Assembly: GCA_029204225.1 (NCBI GenBank)
Contig: CM055111.1
Span: 21,347,051 to 21,411,050, forward strand
Source of the DNA: Diphasiastrum complanatum
Lineage: Eukaryota; Streptophyta; Lycopodiopsida; Lycopodiales; Lycopodiaceae
DNA length: 64,000 bases
Direction of reading: 5' to 3'
Below the pieces are notes generated by a model that saw nothing but the letters and a program-made list of their open reading frames with translations, was not told the origin of the DNA and made no database searches. Both the position numbers and the translations under genes were made by a program. Shown piece after piece: positions 33,101-46,700 of this stretch; the first letter of the stretch is position 1, and every line of letters starts with the position of its first letter.

Positions 33101-36100
33101 AAAATCAACAGTACAGGTTGTTTAGCTTCAAGAAAAACAACATGGTTGAAGATGGACGTTCACCAAGTTTGCATATGACAAAGTGTCAGAATAAATATCA
33201 TGATGAAATACTTTCTAGGTTGGAAAGTTGTTTGGTGCAAGTGACTCTGTGTGTGAGATAGAGGTAGGAATTTCCATGGAAAAGATCATGTCAAGTACTT
33301 TGTGTGAGAAAGTCTTTGAAGGAGAGAATTACTTTGTGTGAGGAAGTATTGTATACATTTATCTTTCTATTAGGGATGCTCTTTTACTTGCATATTTGGT
33401 TTGGTTCATGGACGATATTCTATTCTATTTGGAGAGAGTGGTTGGAATGCAAACATGAAGTGTACATCCAGGGGTAGTAGCTCAACCAAAGTCCATCAAG
33501 TTCATCACAAGTGGTAACTTATGAGAGTACCAGGAGAATTGAAATGGGTTCAATTCAAGGAATCGACACAAGTGGAGCCGACTACTTATGAACAGGTTTC
33601 TAAAGTAGATGAGATTTGATGTTGACATTTGTAGATCTATTTCCTACTTATGGTTATCATGATGGTGTTACTGCAAACAAAGAGGATTATTTTTTTTTTT
33701 ATGAATGTTGGGGAGATCCTTACATTTGTGGTAGCTTGAAAGATGTTCAAAGAGACCAAGGGAGTCAATCTTCAAGCAAAGTTCTCAAGGTTAAGGCAAA
33801 AGTTATCATGTCTACATTATCTGATTCAAAGGGAGTCAAAGTTCTTTGATTCAAAGGAAGTCAAGGAACCGGGTGATATGTTGAACTCATGGTAGTCACA
33901 CATATACACTAAAGAGAGATGAAGACCAAAGCAAGACATTCAGAAGTCATATGAAGCAGGTTCATACGAAAAGGATCAACATTCAAAGGAAATTGTACAT
34001 CAGCATACGAAGAAAGTTCTACATCGAGTAATGAAGACATTGAGATCAGAGTTGATCATGAGTTCTACATCAGAATTTAGGATCTTCATTACATGGGCTT
34101 CATGGAAGATACATGCATACTTTTGTTATGCAAAGTTCTAGACAATGTAAACATTAAGGGGGAGTGTTAGAGTTAATGTTTACTTTAGTACCCCTAGTGT
34201 TATCATTTAGGATTCATTAGTGATAGTTTGGCCATGCCTGCGTGCCATTATAGGGGCCATTACTATTTATAATAAGTCATATTTTAGGGTCATTACTATT
34301 TAAAGTAAATTCGTTTTTAGTCATTCATGTAGGTGGGCGCACTACTACTAGAATAGGATTTGCTTTTATCACTTAGAAACTCATCTTGGGTGTTTACCCA
34401 ATATAGGTAGTAATTATAGCAATTAGCTTTTTGTCTTTTGCTATTTGTTGTTTGCTTTTTACCTTACACATAGTTTAGAGAAAGTATATATGTAGGCTGG
34501 CGCCCTACTTCATTTGTAATGGGACATAGTTGGAGTACATCTCTTCATCATTGTTGTTCTCTCTCATGTGTATGAGTATTGTATAGCAACGATAGGAATC
34601 TTGTCTTGGTGTACTTGTATGATCAAGTCGGTTTTCTAACAGGCAGTAGCGGTGCAGGGCCATCATGGCCTAGTTCTTCAGCAGCAAGCCCATCACAGCC
34701 TCATCAACAACAATAGCAATAGCAGGGCCATCACATCTAGTCCATCAGCGCAGGGCCATCACAGCCTAGTTCATCAGCAGCAAGCCCATCACAGCCTCCA
34801 TCAGCAATAGCAGCAATAGCAGCAATAGGGCCATCATCTATCGGTGAGGCTTTTCCATCAGGGGAGTCAATTGGGGGAGGGCCTACTGAGGGTAGTGGCC
34901 CAAGTTCAGCAAAGGCAGCAGTGCCTATGATAGCTATTGGAGGTGTTGGGGAGAGAGCACAGGGTGGAGCACACACACGCCCTAGAGTCAGGCCACGACC
35001 ACATGCACCTACACAAGACACGGCGGGCAGATATCGACAGACCAAAGTGCCTTGCAGGGTGTCAGCGGACACACCATGAGGCAGCCACTAGACTTATACG
35101 CCAATTTTTTTTACAACGGATACCTTGCATTTGCCTTGGCCGACACCAGCATCTTCCGTGACATGATGAGGATGAGAGAGCTCGGCCCCATACGACATGC
35201 CTATGCCACATATGGTTGCTCTATTCTATCATATGGGTGCACTGATAATAGGCATAGGCCTATTATCAACATCTTGGTTTCATGTTCGCTGGGCACTATA
35301 TTTCTCAAGGGGTGTACATGCTTCCCGAGATGGCACTGTTGAGTCGGGAGAGTTTATCTATGAGCATTGATCTTTTGATGCAGGACATAGGAGGCCTCCC
35401 CAAGGTTTCCACCATCACATCCAATGCCATCTTCCTAGCGAAGCCATCACCCACAAGCTTTGCCTACCACTTCGTTGTATTGGAGTGGTTGCTTCGGGTT
35501 CGACATGCATTGCATTTTGTAAAAGCTTTTAGCATTGTTGAATTGTTTTTTCTATAATGCAATGATTAGTCTTTTGGTTTCTGTAGGATGTTAGCTATCC
35601 GAGAGAAGTGGCTTTGACAAGTGGAATTTCTTCCACAAGCCCATACACGCCAATGTATTATGGTACCTTTCGAATCGCCTTTTCGAACCATGTTTGAATT
35701 GAGTTTGAATCGGGAAAGATTTGGCTTCTCCAGATTCGAACCAGCGAATCGGTTTTAGGTTTTTCTTTTTAAACATTGATGTCACACCATACATATTACA
35801 TATTCCAATGTACCATGTGCATGGTTAGTTAGTAGTAAATTAGCAAATGTTCAATGATTCGAATTTCACGAAAATCACAATGTATACAATGTGCATTGTG
35901 TAACTTTTAACTATCAACAAGTAATAGATTATAGTACTAACTTCTAAGTTTACACTCACACACACCTAAAGGCTAACTCTCTGTTACAATCCCTACTTAC
36001 TGCAAACCTCCAGGTGCTGGTTAACCACAAGAGACCGAACGATTCATGTTCTACCCCGCCATAGGACCTAATCCGGGTCCACCCACCGTGCCCTGGCCTG

Positions 36101-39100
36101 CGACCGTATCAAGCTGGATCCGACCTCCATCCTAGACGGCGTCCCATACCATTGCCTAGGCTCTCAGCCATCTCCTGCCCCATGCTAGCAAACATCCTGG
36201 CCGTGCACACGCTCTCCATCTACCTCCTACAAGGTAGATAGAATCGATGGCAAATGAGCCCTCCTCCCCTTGTATACCTCCAAGGAGAGAGACTTCAAGC
36301 CATGTGCACTCCTGGATCATGACATGTGGCAACCATGCAGTACAACTTACTAGTAGCTAAGTAATGGCTATTGTAGTTAGAACTTAGTAGTTACTAGTTT
36401 GTAACTTTGTGAGCACCTCAGCACTGAATGTTCAAAACTTCAATGTAGTATGTACCTAGGTCCTACTCTTGAATGTTCAATGCAAATTGCAATGCATCAT
36501 ATTTCATGGCACATGCATGTATCGTGTTGTCAGGACTCAAAAGTTAGAACTTGTCACTTGTGCCCTATGCAGGTTTGCATTTATGTTCCTGGTCCTGGAA
36601 CGATTGCTGAAAGTTCATAGGGGCTTGAGGCAGATGGTTGTTGTCGTTGAGTGGGCGCAGTGGGGGCCATCACAGGAGCCCAGGAGTAAGAGATTCGAGC
36701 GGACCGTTTTGTATTCATCATTTTGGGATGAGGCTTGATCCATTGTGGTGGGCCTATAGCCTATCTACACTGTCCTGTGCCTTACAGATCGAGAGGGCTG
36801 CACATTGGGCCCCTTGTACGAGTTCATGGACAGGCTGGGCGAGCAGTTGAGCCTTTGCACGACCATTAGCCCAGAGAAGTATATCGCTGAAGCCTGACGC
36901 TTATTACTTAAGCCTTACTAGTTAGTAGTTACTAGTACGTAGTTGGTACTAAGTTCTAACTTGAAACTTCTGAGTTGTAACTTGTAACTAATATTTGAAA
37001 TTTAAATCATGTTTGAAATCATTCTAATTTCTTGCAGGCTTGAGGAGGTCCGGCTCCTTTGGCAGAGCAAGTGGGAGTGGTTTCATAAGCCCCTGCATGC
37101 CATGGCCCACATACTCCAGAAAACATAAAAATCGAGAGTCAAGGTATATTTTAAGTTGGAGACCCTTCTTGCAAGATGTTGGCAACTCCAAGGCAGTTAA
37201 AAATTAATCTAATAACTTAGGTTCCTAAGGTCCTAAGTTAATAATTTTAAGTTGGGTCCAAACTCTTGGCATGCAAGAGTCTACTTGGGTCCTAACATTT
37301 TTAATGTCTCTCTAGGTGAAATTCGTGGGTCCTTGGGACTCATGCATGGAAAGAATGCATGCAAACACCTAGAGGAACTCTACTTGACTCATCCACCTAC
37401 TACCATGCAATGTACCCTTGATTCTCAACCAAAAAATATAAAAAGGGCCCTCCTCTCCTCAAGCGCTGACCTTCTTGAGGTCCTTGGTGGAGGAGAAATC
37501 GTGAGAGAGGGTGGAGAGCCTTCCCCTTCCCAACATCTTTCCTCTTGGTGATTCGGTAGTATTGTCTGCAGAAAATTCTTGTATTTTGCTTATGTTCTTT
37601 CCATCAATTTTTATGCTTTCTTGCTGCACCGAGTTTTAGATCCAATCAGCCATTCTAATTTTCTGATTTGTACATGTAGGCTGAAATCTACAGTTGCTCA
37701 TAACCTAATCAATACTTGATCAATCCTTGTCAGCTTACTTGCAGAATCTCTGTTATGATTAAAGGTTTCCATCGGGTGTATTCACATCAAATTCGGTGCT
37801 GATTTGGAAAAGATTCAAACAATTTTCCAAATCAGATATGCGCCAACTTTCAAGGCTGCTTTCTGATTTTTTTTTATCTAGAAAACCATTCTGACATCAG
37901 TTTTCAGTTCAGGTTGGATCTAAGATACTCCTAAGATGTTCTAAACGTCCTGCATAATTTTCAGTTTTGCATGCATGTTGCATGCTACATGCATGTCACA
38001 TGCCTGTCTTGCATGTTGATGCATGTTCAACGCATGTGATCTTTTAAGTCTCAAGGCAACTTGTGGGCTTCGAAGATCCAAGATCCTACAAGCTTCCGCT
38101 AAGTTTTTGTCTAGAGTTGTGTTTTTACATGCTCTAGGCCATCCCGATTTGCAGCAGTACTAACTGCCCCTTGAACTGTGATTCAGGCCAGCTGCGTTCC
38201 GTTTCATGGTGGTCGAAGTTTGGGGTTGATGTCCCCAAATTGCGTCGCCTTGCCATCAGGATTCTCTCACAGGACTGCATTGCAGTCGCTTGTGAGAGAA
38301 ACTAGAGTGTCCATTCCCTGATTCCCTGCACAGTTGGAGAGGTTGGCGTACATACACGCCAACCTGAGACTTTTGGATAGACTCCAGACCACCCCAGAGC
38401 CTATCCAGGTAAGCCATAAATTATAATTTCTAACATGTTATCCCAGTTGGCAGTTAGTAGATACTAAATAGATCAATCATCATGGTAGACTGTAGCTAGA
38501 TTTTAACTTTTGTCGGCCCTTGTATTTTGTCTTGATTCTTGATTTCAATGTGCATTGTAACATGTGCGTAGGTTAATCCCGATAAGATCGATGTGGCAAA
38601 GGTTCCAAAGTTGCCACCGAGAGACCAGGCAGAGGAGGACGTGTACGCATTCCTCCATGAGGAGGCCATGCAGAGTGTAGGTGAGAAATTAGGAATTAGC
38701 TCTAGCCTCTAGGCTCTTAGAAGTTAGTACTAGCTATCAAGGTTGACAACTTGACGTTGCATGTGCCATGCTTCTGACTTGTCACTTCAGGCTTGCCGCT
38801 TGTCAGTTCAAAGTTGACAGTGTGTCACTTGTCTAAGATCTTAATTGTCTAAGGTCTTGAATTAAATTTTTGAAGTTCGAACTAATTATTGTAATTTACT
38901 AATTTGCAAGCAATAATACGTTTGTCCCTCCTTGTGTGCAGGACCTGTCACTCAAGCAGAGCGCAGGAGGAGGGCAGGAGAGGGTAGCAGCTCCCGTGCT
39001 CACAGCCCTGAGGCCCCTGACGACGTGTCTGAGTCTGAGGCATCGTCAGGGTCAAAGTCCTCAGAGGAGGAGGAGCATGTGGATGAGGAGTCCGAGGAGA

Positions 39101-40380
39101 GTGGGGATGAGGATGAGGGGCATCATACCTCTACCTTCGATGAGGATTTCGCAGCTGCCACTCGAGAGACCACAGCAAGCTCCACAGCACCAGCAAGTAG
39201 GAGAGCTTAGAGTGCTCATTGTACATTGTAGATTGTAGATGTCACTAGATGAGCATTGACTCTTGAGTTGTTTACACATCATGATTTATCATCAGAGCTG
39301 AGACATGTGGCATTACATTGGTGATCGGATTCATGAGGCACCTGGCATATGTATTTACAGTTTACTATTATGTTATGAATCATGATATATTATGGATTCT
39401 CATTTGGAATTTCTGATTCCTGAAGTTAACTGTAGTCTATTAGTCGATTATCTAATTACTAATTAGGAATATCACAATTCAGGATTCAGTAGTTAGTAGT
39501 TACTAATGGTTTTACAATTTTGATTGGTATTTAATGTATTATGTTAGTAGTTACAACTTACAGATAGAATGTTCAATGTTCAATGTTCATTGTTGAATGA
39601 TGAATCATGAATCTAAGTTTCTACCCTAAATTTTTTTGGCTTTAGCCTTTCTCAAACATTGTCATAACCTTCTTGTTTATTCTTTTAAGTTTTCTCCGAT
39701 CTCGACATTGCAATTTGCAAATAAGTTTGAACTTCAACTTTCAACTTTGAAACAAAATTACAATCTATAGTCCTAACTCCTACGGTCTAGACTCTACCTA
39801 GCTACCATTTAATATCCATAATACATAATACATATCAATAATCAGACTAGTCAGTGACTCAGTGGTCACACTAACTAGTCAGTGACTCAGTGGTCACACT
39901 CACTAGTAACTAGTTAGTAGTCACTGGTCATTGATCACTATTATAATTTATCAGCTCTGAGCTCAAACCTCAAATTTCAGTTATACTCCTAATTTCTAAA
40001 TCCTAAGTTCCAAGTTTGAAGTGGCAAGTTCCAACTCCAGAGTCCAAACTCCACAGTCTCATTAGCAAGCAGATCCTTGTACCCAGGATATGGTTACAAC
40101 TTACAACTTACTGGTAACTGCATTTCTCTTAAGACTTAAACTTGGGTCATTATGTTTTGATACGACAGGTCACAGGTCGCAAGAGATCTGATTATCCTGA
40201 TTCCTGATATCTGTAAATTTAGAGGAAATTGTTTAGCTATTAGGTATCTGTACAGTGAATATATGACTTGTACATTAGATAAATCATTGTTCGAACCATT
40301 TTTTTTTGTTCGAACGGTTTAAAAAAAAAAAAACTCATTACCTGCTGTCCGCATTGATTTCCAGAATGTAGAGGCCAGTC

Positions 40381-40474
<94 letters not shown>

Positions 40475-43400
40475 CATTCATGTCTTTTCCATGCCAAAAG
40501 GCATATAAGACTAGTGAATGTACATGTCAAGTATGTGGTAACCATAGGAGCGTATGAAGCGTCTCCAAAACAGTAACAAAAGTAGCAAATCTAGAGCTAA
40601 AGCTATGAACTGAAATAGATGTGATGCTATAAGAAACATGTGGGAGCATGTATACTGCTAAAAGTCATGAGTGAGGTATGACGCTATCATCTAGTCCTGT
40701 CCTGCTGATGTTGATGCTATAGAAGGATGTAATACGGCCTACGGCATGAAGGGCCACTGGTGGTCTCTGACGTCGTCTGGGAGGATGAAGAGATCTCCTC
40801 GTGATAGGTCGAGTAGCTCGTGTTGCACCATGGGTATGTGTGGGACGATGTCTTTGATCTCTGTGGGCAAGTAGGTCATCATCATCATCATCGTCACCCT
40901 CATCAAATCGTCCTCTCCTCTTGGAGAAGAAAGAAGTGATCTGAGGCTGAGAAACCTGACTCTGCTGGGCTGTCTGATACAAATCCTGTCGTAGTATAAA
41001 CATCTCTCATATCACGAGTGCCACGCATCGGGAATCCTCATAAGCTATGAGCGATCGTAAGGAGACAGGTGTGTCACGGAACAAACAGTGGTATCTCCCT
41101 CTGATCTCGTAATATACCGGGCACCTAAAGATAAAGTGCTCCTCTGACTCCACCTCTAAAGAGCATAACTGGCAAATCCGCTCCTCTCTCGGGGTACCCT
41201 GGAATCTACCAGTCTCAATAGCCAACTGATGTGATGATACGCGGAGTTATCCCAATGTAAATCTGAGGCAATGTGATAGTCTCAAGTCCAAATAATGTGG
41301 TAAGACCGGGAACCCTGCTATGTCAAGCTCAATAAAATAAGTCCAGTAGTAGCCGGGTTTAACCCCAAGTTGTCGCCCCCAAGTACGGTCGAGATATGCC
41401 AGATATAAGATGCGCCTGACATACGGGCATGGGTGACAGACTGATGAAGAGAGCGACATTCAGCATCATACCACAGGGGGTGTGGGGGTCGTATCGATGA
41501 GGAACGGGTGCGTCTGCTTTTATGGGGTTTAGATGGAAAAGCAAGGGAAGAAGCGGTATGAAGAGAAGTGCTAAGAAAGGCAGCTTGAGTCTCGATTGTA
41601 CTATCATGTGGGAAGGAATGGAGTAAGGAGGTTAGGAACTCCCAGTAGACTGGTGTATAGCGAGAACTGAATGTATACCTGGGTGCCCGTGTAAGCAAGG
41701 GGTGTGAGGATGGCTGGGGAGGTGGGAGGCGGCCGATAGCGAAGGAGAGAAAGGAATGATCAGAGAGAGTGGTAGGAGATACATGAAAATCAGAGATGAG
41801 AGGTATGAAAGATGGTGATCCCATGAGATAATCCACAACGCTATGTCCACCACTGTGAGGGTGACAAGTATAACTGCCGGAATTTGGCCAACAAATTAGG
41901 CCATTGTAAATGGCTAACTCATGGGCCTCTCCAAACTGCAATAAATGGTCGGTGATGGCCTAAAACTCTGACTGCCGTGAAGAGGTTCGAGCATTAAAAT
42001 CCCCAGTGAGGAGAATATGCCCCCGCTCTGCGACAGGCGATAAATCAAGGTAGGGTGAACTTGTGCCCTCAGCAAAGGACAAAGACTTTGGAGGAAAATA
42101 ACATGCCGCCACAAAGAGGTCCCTGTCCAAACCAATATCCTGCCTAGCAATACGAATCCATATATACCGTGCATGCTCGTCGTGTCTGATGAACTCGATG
42201 CTCGGATGGTGAACTTGTGCCCTCAGCAAAGGACAAAGACTTTGGAGGAAAATAACATGCCGCCACAAAGAGGTCCCTGTCCAAACCAATATCCTGCCTA
42301 GCAATACGAATCCATATATACCGTGCATGCTCGTCGTGTCTGATGAACTCGATGCTCGGATGAAGAGACTCTCTGTATAAGCATGCAACACCTCCGGATC
42401 CACGACTGCTAGCTGATCTAGTCTCAAGTCTGTATACGGAATCCCATCTGTATCCTAGGAAAATAGGTAATCCTCTCTCCTGACTCTCATGAGTCTCCAT
42501 AAAGAGCAATAAATCTTTGTCAATGTGGAAATCGATCAAGTCGCCAGCTATGGAAGATGAGTGTAAACCATCACAGTTCCATACTCCAATCCGGAGATGG
42601 TGTGGATGGGGCCTCGGGGCACTCCCGAACCCAAGGACCCCAAATCCCTAGCACTGGGAGCTGCTAGGTGCGCTATCAAGAAAACGCACTCGTCCATCTC
42701 GATAAATGACTAGTCTGCCAGACTCACGGGCTGCCTGAAAGGCCTTACGCCTCTCCTCTCGAGATGGTGGCTGAGATAAAGGGCCTCTTCGTGTTGCTTC
42801 TCAATCTTGGTTTCTAGCTCCCGTAGCATGTGGATTCCGAAGCTGCGGCCTGTTTAATGCCGATGGATTGTTCAAGTGAGGCAACCTTGGACTGCAATAA
42901 CTTCTTCTCATTGATCAGAGAAGTAACCGTTCCTTTCAGCTGTGAAATTTCATGCTGCAAAAACTGGAAATCTGCCTTGAATTGATCAATCTGCCCAGAT
43001 GAAAAACGTTCAGTTGATTTAGAAGGCGTATACGGAATATTGGCTGTAGACTATGGTGCCGGGAAGGAGGAAGAGTGAGCAATGGTCGGTGTGGGAAGAA
43101 TAGGGTCAGAAGACGGAAGAGGAGCCGAATCAAGGATAGGAGCAGAATGGACAGAAAATGGTGGAAGTGGGTAAGGTGACATGTCAACATGCCATGCTGC
43201 CTCCGTGGCAGGTAGCACTGTCATATCGGTGGACAGCATCGAGGGGGAGAGAGAGCAGCCATCAGAGAGGGGGTGGGAGTTGTAGCAGGAGAGGGAGATG
43301 GGTCATCGAGGGGGTGAGGTGAAGTGGCAGCGAGGAGGGGGGCTGGAATGACTGTGAGAGGAGGTGAGGGATCAGCGAGGGGGGGTGAGGGATCAGCGAG

Positions 43401-43724
43401 GGGGTGAGGTGAGGGGGCAGCGAGAGGGGGGGTTGGAGTGGCAACGAGAGGGGGTGAGGAGGGAGGGGTCAGCGAGGGTGGGTGAGGGGGTGGCAGCTAT
43501 AGGAGAGGGAACAGTGAGGGGGAGATTGGGGAGGTTAGTGAGGGGGGGAAGGGGAAGGGGCAGCGAGGGGGGAGGTGAACGGTGAGCGAGGGGGGTGCGT
43601 GAGGAGGTGGCAGGGGACCTTGAGGACCTACGAGCAAGGGCGCGAGGAGGAAGGGCAAGGCAGGGCCTAGGACGGCAGCAGCCATCGCTGGAGGAGCAGC
43701 CATCACTGGAGAGAGAGAGAGAGG

Positions 43725-43756
<32 letters not shown>

Positions 43757-46700
43757 TGTTGTAGCAATCGGGGCAACTTGAAGCTGACTTCTACATTAGA
43801 GAGAGAGAAAGAGATTTTATTAATGTCTTTGCCATGCCAATAGGCATATAAGACGAAAAAGTACATGTCAAGTGTGTAGTACAGTAGGAGCGTGTGAAAC
43901 ATCTTCGTAACAGAAAAGAAATGAAATGCCAATATACTATACTGCGAACATGAAGAAGACTTTTAAAAAAAACAAAGGTCTAATACTGCCAATAGGATAA
44001 TGGTATAACCCTATGCCATCAAGTATTGTTGTTGTGGAAGAAAGATGTGATGGGTATAACGCCTGGAGGTGGTCTCAATAGATGCTGCTGACGTCGCCAA
44101 GAAGGTCGTCAGCCGACACTTACTCGGGGCATCCCGAACAGATCTCTGGAAGTAGACACGCTCAAGTTGGACCATGGTGTAGTAAAGTTGTTTGGTTCTA
44201 GTCCGTTGTGGTATCCCTATTACATCCAAGTCTGGCTGTAGTTGCATGTCTCATACCAGATATAGGACCAGTGAAAAGAACCCCGAGATAGGTGTAGGAT
44301 GACACAATCTCCAACAGCTGTCCATCAAGAAAAAGCTCTTGTCGCTGCATGAAAGCCCTGGATGTGTTGAAGACCATAATTTTGGTCTTCTCAATGTTGA
44401 CCTGCGAACCCCACCTAGTACAGAAACCATGAAGACAGTCCAATTGTCTCTGTAGTCCCTCTCTAGTCGAGGAGACTAAAGCAATATCATCTGCATATAG
44501 GAGAATGGCAATCAGGATATCCCCAAGTCGGCAACCCGTACCACCGCTCTACTCAATGATCCTCTCAAGCTCGTCAATATATAGTCCGAATAGTGTAGGA
44601 GAAAGGGAGCAACCCTGTTTCACCCCGATGGTACTCCATATGTGCTCTGAGAGGCCAGTGTCACCCCGAAAACATCCAAGAACTCGCTCATATAGTGCCA
44701 TCACAACAAAGTTGTTTGGTGCAAGTGACTCAGTGTGTGAGATAGAGGTAAGAGATTCCATGGAAAAGATCATGTCAAGTACTTTGTGTGAGAAAGTATT
44801 TGAAGGACAGTATCAGGTACTTTGTGTGAGGAAGTATTGTATACATTTATCTTTCTATTGGGGATGCTCTTTTACTTGCATATTTGGTTTGGTTCATGGA
44901 TGATACTCTATTCAATTTGGAGAGAGTGGTTGGAATGCAAACATGAAGCGTACATCCAGGGGGAGTAGTTCAACTAAAGTCCATCAAGTTCATCACAAGC
45001 AGTAACTTATGAGAGTACCATGAGAATTGAAATTGGTTCAATTCAAGGAATCGACACAAGTGGAGCCGTCTACTTAATGAAGTAAAGGTTTCTAGAGTGG
45101 GTGTTGATGTATGAGATTTGATGTTGACATTTGTAGATCTATTTCCTACTTATGGTTATCATGATGGTGTTACTGTAAACAAAGAGAATTATTTTTTCTT
45201 TATGAATATTGGGGAGATCCTTACATTTGTGGTAGCTTGAAAGATGTTCAAAGAGAACAAGGGAGTCAATCTTCAAGCAAAGTTCTCAAGGTTAAGGCAA
45301 AAGTTATCATGTCTACATTATTTGATTCAGGGGGAGTCAAAGTTCTTTGATTCAAAGGAAGTCAAGGAATCGGGTGATATGTTGAACTCATGGTAGTCAC
45401 ACATATACACTAAAGAGACATGAAGACCAAAGCAAGACATTGAGAAGTCATATGAAGCAGGTTCATACGAAAAGGATCGACATTCAAAGGAAATTCTATA
45501 TCATACGAAGGAAGTTCTACATCGCGTAATGAAGACATTGAGATCAGATTTGATCATGAATTCTACATCAGAATTGAGGATCTTCATTACATGGGCTTCA
45601 TGGAAGATACATGCATACTTTTGTTATGCATAGCTCTAGACAATGTAAACATTAAGGGGGAGTGTTAGAGTTAATATTTACTTTAGTACCCCTAATGTTA
45701 TCATTTAGGATTTTAATTAGTGTTAGTTTGGCCATGCTTGCTGTTCAGTTAGAGAATAGACTTCAATGTAATATGCTTTGTTTAGTTACTAGTTACTAGT
45801 TATTATGTTTTGCAATGTGTTTGAAATTTTTTTTACATCCCTACATGTTGTTTTCCAGCCCAACACGTAGTTTAAAAAGAAAACCAAAAAAAAAATCTAT
45901 TTGCAACATTCCAATCTGGAATGCTACTGGATCCCAGAACCATTCCAGAACGGGCATTTCAGAACACTCCCGGAACGCAGCGTTCAGGAACACCACGCAT
46001 CTATGCTTCAAACCCATTTTCAAGATCAAGCAATAGTAATGCAACTAGGGTAGCAAGGTAGTTTCTCCTTTCCTGCCATGCACTAATTCATTCCCAAGGG
46101 AGGAATGCCTATTCAAGGATGTTATGCAAGCTTCCAAATACATTCTAACCACTAACCAAGCATTGACCCTAATTCGTCCACAGCTTACTTTTTTTTTTCT
46201 CTCTTTTCTCCCATAAGGAATGCAACAATAGCAAAACTAGCTCTCCACCTTCTTTTAACTGACCATAAGTACAATGAACCACTGTATATATTTTGGCCCT
46301 TCTACCTATTGGCTAATTTCTACCTCCCTAAACTTTCAAATTTACCACGAATCATGCATGATAGCATAGATAATTGGAGATGTTGAAATTTGGCCCAATT
46401 CAAGGTTGCAAGTCCAGTACACCATGACTCAACTACACACATAGCAGCAAAGTGTAAATAAAGTATCGAAAAGGTGACAATGAATTTATGGATCATGCAT
46501 ACGTCGTCTGAAACAAAGTCGGTCCATTTGGACAAGCAAGGATTGGCTATTTCTGAGCCAGGTGACAACTGATCTCATGCTCAAGAAGAAACATTCTTCT
46601 TCCCTTTGAGATATCACATGAAGATCTTGATGCCGAAAACAATTCACAAATGCCAAGATCCAATTTCCAAAGCACTCAAGTTACGGACTACAGGATACAT

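Larger units (their letters stand above)
29973..34641 (+). mobile_element. Complete non-autonomous LTR retrotransposon carrying MsrA sequence
   Basis: 4,669 bases, with every structural hallmark visible: two 477-base LTRs (29973-30449, 34165-34641; TGTTAGAG...TCTAACA; about 20 differences), a primer binding site TGGTATCAGAGC (30450-30461), a polypurine tract AAGGGGGAG (34156-34164) and a perfect target duplication GGCAG (29968-29972 and 34642-34646). There is no gag, protease, integrase or reverse transcriptase, so it must have moved with proteins from another element. The interior holds a host-derived methionine sulfoxide reductase A segment (31.09-31.73 kb) and about 2.4 kb without coding potential. 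A second, 5'-truncated copy is at 44708-45745. The target is the hAT transposase gene. Confidence 0.93.
29641..39210 (+). pseudogene. hAT transposase gene (BED finger, DUF659, hATC), split by an LTR element
   Basis: Cut-and-paste transposase remnant in pieces on the plus strand. A BED-type finger ([11 protein letters not shown], one frameshift, then [11 protein letters not shown] ... GIAPC) lies at 29.71-29.87 kb. Then comes the inserted LTR element 29973-34641: the frame resumes exactly ([13 protein letters not shown]) into a Ser/Gln linker. The DUF659 region follows at 35.05-35.55 kb ([60 protein letters not shown]). A later part is at 36.57-36.9 kb ([30 protein letters not shown]), [12 protein letters not shown] at 37.06 kb, and hATC at 38.19-38.41 kb ([31 protein letters not shown], where Trp of CERNWS is TAG). 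The tail exons are 38572-38682 and 38941-39210, with an acidic [19 protein letters not shown] terminus. Exon borders carry GT/AG. It is disabled by stops and frameshifts. Confidence 0.88.

Noticed and set aside
33616-33849. Small gene in the MsrA-element interior
   Set aside because: It recurs in the truncated copy at 45.1 kb but is broken there, with no conserved frame or known motif.
40383-40471. Random microsatellite unrelated to the LINE
   Set aside because: Kept instead as the LINE tail because it starts exactly at the LINE end and copy 2 also ends in pyrimidine runs, although pre-existing repeat cannot be fully excluded.
43262-43706. Long frames on both strands (Pro/Leu-rich and Gly/Arg-rich)
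   Set aside because: They follow from G-rich low-complexity composition; no domain and no defined start.
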